From assembly GCA_963974345.1 (NCBI GenBank), contig CAXBBW010000007.1:62001-126000 (forward strand): a DNA stretch of 64,000 nucleotides, written 5' to 3'. Positions 60,528 through 64,000 of the stretch are shown here, in pieces. This stretch comes from RHLJ01 sp963974345. GTDB taxonomy: Bacteria > Bacteroidota > Rhodothermia > Balneolales > Balneolaceae. Made by a program: the position numbers and the translations under genes. The notes beneath the pieces were generated by a model. It saw only the letters and a program-made list of their open reading frames with translations, had not been told where the DNA came from and searched no databases. Positions within the stretch are counted from its first letter, which is position 1; each line of letters begins with the position of its first letter.

Positions 60528-63149
60528 TTATTTAATTAAAGTCATTTTTTGAGTGAATACATTGCTACCAGCTTCTAGACGGTAATAATAAACTCCACTA
60601 GCTGAATTCGATGCATCCCAAACAACAGAATAAGTTCCCTTAGATTTATTTTCATTTACTAATTCGGCAACATTTTGGCCCATAAGGTTAAATACACTGA
60701 GTGTTACTTTTCCTGAATTCGCTATGGTAAACTCAATGGTAGTATATGGGTTAAACGGGTTAGGGTAATTTTGGCTAAGACTAAATTGTTCAGCTAAATC
60801 ATATTCATTTTCATTAGAGACGATTGTGACAATCTCAATAGGGTCAGATTCAACAAAAACTGTATCTGTTTCACTATCCTGAAGACGGAAGATTAACGAA
60901 TCGTTTGAGGTTTCAGGTACACGAAATGAACGATAACTATTGTTGTTACTTGCATAAGACTTCTCTAAAAATGTAAAATCACTTTGAGAAGTTAATCGAT
61001 ATAAAATATCAATCGAATCAACACTAATAGTTTCCCATTCAATAGTAATTCGTTTATTAGGTTCAAATTCTCCAGTTGTATAAATTCGTTGAAAATAGAT
61101 TGCTTTTGAAGGTTTAATTTTCAAAAAAGCAGATTGAAACCATACATCAGAATTAGTAGAAGATTGTACCCTAAATATAATATTCCTTCCTGGTTGATTT
61201 GGAACGACAAAACTTGAGTAGGTAGAATCTGAAGCCATTAGGTTTGTGGCCAAAGGAATAAATTCTCCATCTTCGAATACTTTATAATATAGATCTACTT
61301 CATCGATATTTCTGAGACTCCAAGCTAGCGAAACGGTATCGCCCGGTTCATAGATTCGATTAAAATCTGGGGCAGTAAAAAAACCAGTTTTTGTGTCTTC
61401 AAGCGAGAAATGAGGAGTTAGATATTCAAGTCCCGCAGTTAAATATATAAATGGTGAATTCCAATAGGTTGTAATCTCATTAGTTGAGTAGCTACAGTAT
61501 TCATCAAGGTAAGAAAGTGCACTCAAGGTAGAATTATATGCAGAGACTCCACAATCTTGACTTTGGTTACCAGGGTTAGCGCCGCCAGCTACCCACCCCG
61601 GAACAGGATTGGTTATTGCATCTGCTTCTGATTGACGATGATGAATTTTCATAGGTGGGTTCTCACCAAAACCTGTTACAAAACTTTGTTCCAATGGATT
61701 CCTCCCCAGCATATAATCTAGTACATCTATTGATGCATTGTAGTATTTCAAATCACCAGTAGTTCTATATGCCAACATTGTGACTAACCCAATATTTCCG
61801 GCAAAACCATTAGAGCCCCAATAAAAATGTCCATTCGTGTACCCAAATGGAGATCGATACGCTGAAGAATTTCCCGAGTTCACATAGCTATCAGCAATAG
61901 ATTTAACCTTGTTTTTCATAGCTGCGGTATCAGCTAAACCAATTGCAGTTAGGTTTTTTCTGTTTGCTAGCATCGAAAATAAACCAAGCCCTTGTACATT
62001 AGACCAGCCTACAGTTCCAGCGCTAGACCAACCATTATCGATGTAATAAGAATCATTTTTTGTAGTGATATAAAGCTCTGAACTAGCCCAAAATTTTTCG
62101 TCGCTATAGTTTCCTCCATCACCGTAACCACCAGTATTAATAGCAGGATTATTCAATGAACCTTGATTATAAGCAATGCTGGGATTTGCAATTGCCCATG
62201 CCCAAGCTTCCTCGGAAGCAGCCAGGGCAGAATCTGCAAAATTAGGTAAGAAAGGTTCGTAAACTCTAGCAGCCTGTGCCATTACAGCTGCAAAATCATA
62301 GGTGGCGGCAGTTCCTTTTTGAACCACATATCTGGTAGCATTTGTATTGGAAGGCATCACAGTTCCAACAAAATTAGCAGTAGTTAATTTATGGTAAACT
62401 CCACCATCATCTGGATCTTGCATCGTAAAAAGCCACCGTAATGCCCAAAGCGATTCATCTAAAATATCCGGAATATTATCACCGCTTTCAGGAATATTCA
62501 ATTCTCGATTATCAAAAAAATCAGGAAACTCTTCGTATGCAAAAAGTAACTGACTTATACTTGATGAAATAGGAACCACGTATTTTCCGAAGTCACCAGC
62601 ATCATACCAACCTTTTGGGGATGAAATTTTTGAATCAGCAGGACGATTTTCAGAAGCGGCTGAGTTATGTACAGTAACATTAGTATCGGGATGACCAAGA
62701 TCTCTTGCCCAAGGTCCAGCGTGTTCTTCTAGCAATGCAGTTGAAGCTCTATTGTAATAAAATGCTTTAATTAATGCATCGGATAATCCGGAAAAAACAT
62801 TATTCCCAATCTCAAATTCAAACGATTCTTCTCCGCCTACAATGCCAAGTACATACATTCCAGGAACCACAAAATTAGAAAAATCAGCTAATTTAAGAGT
62901 TTCGTCGGATGGTGAATTAGTTCTGTTTGATTGAAGAGTCCCCTCAAATGCTATAGCCCCAGTAGATGTGTTTCTTATATAGAAAGAAGAAGCGTTGACT
63001 TCTGGAGTAACTCCAATTTTTATGGATGAAGGATAAAATCCTAGTTGGTTTACTTTAGGTTTTGATGTTTTGGTTTGTGCAAAAGCAGATGCAGAAAAAG
63101 CTAATGCACAAAAATAAAAGAAAGCACTCTTGATATAATTAGAACTCAT
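60528..63149 (-). CDS. Glycoside hydrolase family 9 with Ig domains and C-terminal sorting domain
   Basis: The protein has 873 residues. Signal peptide ends ASAFAQ (about 25). CelD_N Ig-like domain (KVNQLGFYPSSIKIGVTPEV). GH9 barrel with D183 and D186 in WYDAGDFGK and the acid E558 in STNEITTYWN; IHHRQSEAD is present. Two Ig-like strand domains follow (FFTAPDFNRIYEPGDTVSLAW; YTTGEFEPNKRITIEWETI), then the secretion-sorting domain SQNYPNPFNPYTT to GVYYYRLEAGSNVFTQK. It is likely secreted and surface attached. It is closely related to the next gene, and the pair arose by tandem duplication. Confidence 0.93.
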   Translation of the reverse strand: MSSNYIKSAFFYFCALAFSASAFAQTKTSKPKVNQLGFYPSSIKIGVTPEVNASSFYIRNTSTGAIAFEGTLQSNRTNSPSDETLKLADFSNFVVPGMYVLGIVGGEESFEFEIGNNVFSGLSDALIKAFYYNRASTALLEEHAGPWARDLGHPDTNVTVHNSAASENRPADSKISSPKGWYDAGDFGKYVVPISSSISQLLFAYEEFPDFFDNRELNIPESGDNIPDILDESLWALRWLFTMQDPDDGGVYHKLTTANFVGTVMPSNTNATRYVVQKGTAATYDFAAVMAQAARVYEPFLPNFADSALAASEEAWAWAIANPSIAYNQGSLNNPAINTGGYGDGGNYSDEKFWASSELYITTKNDSYYIDNGWSSAGTVGWSNVQGLGLFSMLANRKNLTAIGLADTAAMKNKVKSIADSYVNSGNSSAYRSPFGYTNGHFYWGSNGFAGNIGLVTMLAYRTTGDLKYYNASIDVLDYMLGRNPLEQSFVTGFGENPPMKIHHRQSEADAITNPVPGWVAGGANPGNQSQDCGVSAYNSTLSALSYLDEYCSYSTNEITTYWNSPFIYLTAGLEYLTPHFSLEDTKTGFFTAPDFNRIYEPGDTVSLAWSLRNIDEVDLYYKVFEDGEFIPLATNLMASDSTYSSFVVPNQPGRNIIFRVQSSTNSDVWFQSAFLKIKPSKAIYFQRIYTTGEFEPNKRITIEWETISVDSIDILYRLTSQSDFTFLEKSYASNNNSYRSFRVPETSNDSLIFRLQDSETDTVFVESDPIEIVTIVSNENEYDLAEQFSLSQNYPNPFNPYTTIEFTIANSGKVTLSVFNLMGQNVAELVNENKSKGTYSVVWDASNSASGVYYYRLEAGSNVFTQKMTLIK

Positions 63150-63204
63150 TGAGGAATATTCAGGTTAGGTTATTCCTTAATATCTAATGAATGAAGGAGA
63201 ATTA

Positions 63205-63238
63205 AAAAGATAAAAATTCTCACAAAAAAAGTGAGAAT
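63205..63238 (-). terminator. Intrinsic terminator of the PhoH gene
   Basis: ATTCTCAC (63216-63223) and GTGAGAAT (63231-63238) form an 8-bp stem with a 7-nt loop. On the minus strand it is followed by T-rich sequence. It separates the PhoH gene from the GH9 operon. Confidence 0.75.
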
Positions 63239-63244
63239 CGTATC

Positions 63245-64000
63245 CTAGAGTAATTTACTCGCGATATTAGCCAGTTCTGAGCGCTCACCTTTTTCCAAGT
63301 TCACATGTGCATAAATCGGATTGTCATGCATTCGATCAACTAAGTATGAAAGCCCATTACTTTGTGAATCTAAGTAGGGAGTATCAATTTGGAATATATC
63401 ACCAGTAAAAATGATTTTCGTGTTTTCTCCTGCTCGCGTAATAATGGTTTTGATTTCATGTGGTGTAAGATTTTGCGCTTCATCCACAATAAAAATTACA
63501 TTAGATAAACTCCGACCCCGAATATAAGCTAGTGGAACAATTCGGAGCTTATCTGTTTGAATCATTTCATCAATTTTCTTGAATTGTTTGCTCGTTTCTT
63601 TAAACTGATTTTTGATAAAACTTAGGTTATCCCAAAGCGGTTGCATATAGGGATCAATTTTCTGGTTTGCATCACCCGGCAAATACCCAATGTCTTTATT
63701 ACTTAAAGGGACAATTGGACGGGCGAGATAAATTTGTTTGAATTCACTTCGTTGTTCCAAAGCACTTGCAAGAGCAAGCAAGGTTTTCCCTGTACCTGCA
63801 GACCCTGTAACACTTGCAAGCATTATATTGGGATTCAAAAGCGCATGAAGTGCAAAATTTTGCTCTGCATTTTTTGGTGTAATACCATAGGCATTAAATG
63901 TGCCAATATTCTCGATATAACCAGACTTTTTATTAAAACAACCAAGAGCAGAAGAACCGTGACTTTTTATAATATAAAAATGGTTACTTGTTGGGGTAAC
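63245..64000 (-). CDS. PhoH-family ATPase, probably PIN-PhoH (YlaK-type), N-terminus outside the window
   Basis: The frame is open from the stop at 63245 to base 64000 with no stop, so the N-terminal part lies beyond the window; the TTG near 63838 is internal. In-window protein begins VTPTSNHFYIIKSHGSSALG and continues YGITPKNAEQNFALHALL, then the P-loop GSAGTGKTLLALA. Later come SNVIFIVDEAQNLTPHEIKTIITR (Walker B), IIFTGDIFQIDTPYLD and SELANIASKLL. The YGITPKNxEQ block is typical of proteins with a PIN ribonuclease domain ahead of the PhoH ATPase. These are linked to RNA processing. The PIN part is inference. Confidence 0.88.
   Translation of the reverse strand, partial: VTPTSNHFYIIKSHGSSALGCFNKKSGYIENIGTFNAYGITPKNAEQNFALHALLNPNIMLASVTGSAGTGKTLLALASALEQRSEFKQIYLARPIVPLSNKDIGYLPGDANQKIDPYMQPLWDNLSFIKNQFKETSKQFKKIDEMIQTDKLRIVPLAYIRGRSLSNVIFIVDEAQNLTPHEIKTIITRAGENTKIIFTGDIFQIDTPYLDSQSNGLSYLVDRMHDNPIYAHVNLEKGERSELANIASKLL

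Noticed and set aside
1..64000. CRISPR arrays, insertion sequences, prophage, replication origin
   Set aside because: No regularly spaced direct repeats, transposase, integrase, phage structural gene or DnaA-box cluster was found.

Overview
The window looks like ordinary chromosome from an AT-rich, marine, Gram-negative member of the Balneolota (Balneola-like) or a close relative in the Bacteroidota/Rhodothermota group. The evidence is C-terminal secretion-sorting domains of the QNYPNPFNPST type on two extracellular proteins, Reg_prop/Y_Y_Y sensor kinases, SusC-like outer-membrane logic (a TonB-dependent receptor), Bacteroidota-type -7 promoter elements (TAnnTTTG), weak Shine-Dalgarno sites with several TTG/GTG starts, and many BNR, lamin-tail and TPR secreted proteins. 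I saw no rRNA, tRNA, CRISPR array, prophage or insertion sequence. The phylum call is an inference from these features, not from a marker-gene tree.

Layout. 1-6255: end of a sugar isomerase, an aldo/keto reductase, a secreted NTF2-like protein and a large secreted BNR/sortilin-type propeller. 6860-17370 (minus): a four-gene signalling operon made of an octa-GAF soluble histidine kinase, a Reg_prop periplasmic-sensor histidine kinase, a lone receiver and a receiver-PP2C phosphatase. 17555-22162 (minus): an ABC-F ATPase and a large lipoprotein. 22272-29950 (plus): a compact run of BatA-like VWA protein, small membrane protein, HflX, CBS protein and a 998-residue TPR protein. 29951-30772: repeats and a dead RelBE-like toxin-antitoxin pair. 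30773-35729: aroA, a DUF4279 protein, Hsp20 and DnaK. 36212-40768: a 59-residue unknown protein, tsaD, a bile-acid-symporter-family transporter, an acyltransferase, a lipoprotein Cu/Zn superoxide dismutase and a DUF2721 protein. 40922-52793: a secreted CotH protein and a 1664-residue lamin-tail protein, flanking glyQS, asd and two overlapping paralogous small genes. 52841-64000: TonB receptor, murI, S9 peptidase, two tandem GH9 cellulases and the C-terminal part of a PhoH-type ATPase.

How genes fit together. The signalling operon has two kinases with near-identical catalytic halves and two near-identical receivers, which suggests one pathway with cytoplasmic and periplasmic inputs ending in a serine phosphatase. 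The GH9 pair, TonB receptor and S9 peptidase suggest use of polysaccharides and peptides from outside the cell. DnaK and Hsp20 form a small chaperone locus.

Most notable. (1) A predicted three-way-junction RNA followed by a strong intrinsic terminator at 47608-47730, in a divergent promoter region where no plus-strand gene precedes it. (2) The octa-GAF kinase operon, whose GAF repeats show recent DNA-level homogenisation. (3) A toxin-antitoxin pair with independent lesions in both genes. (4) A 59-residue protein with its own upstream direct repeats and terminator. (5) Several families of decayed, hairpin-forming dispersed repeats that fill nearly all longer gene-free stretches.
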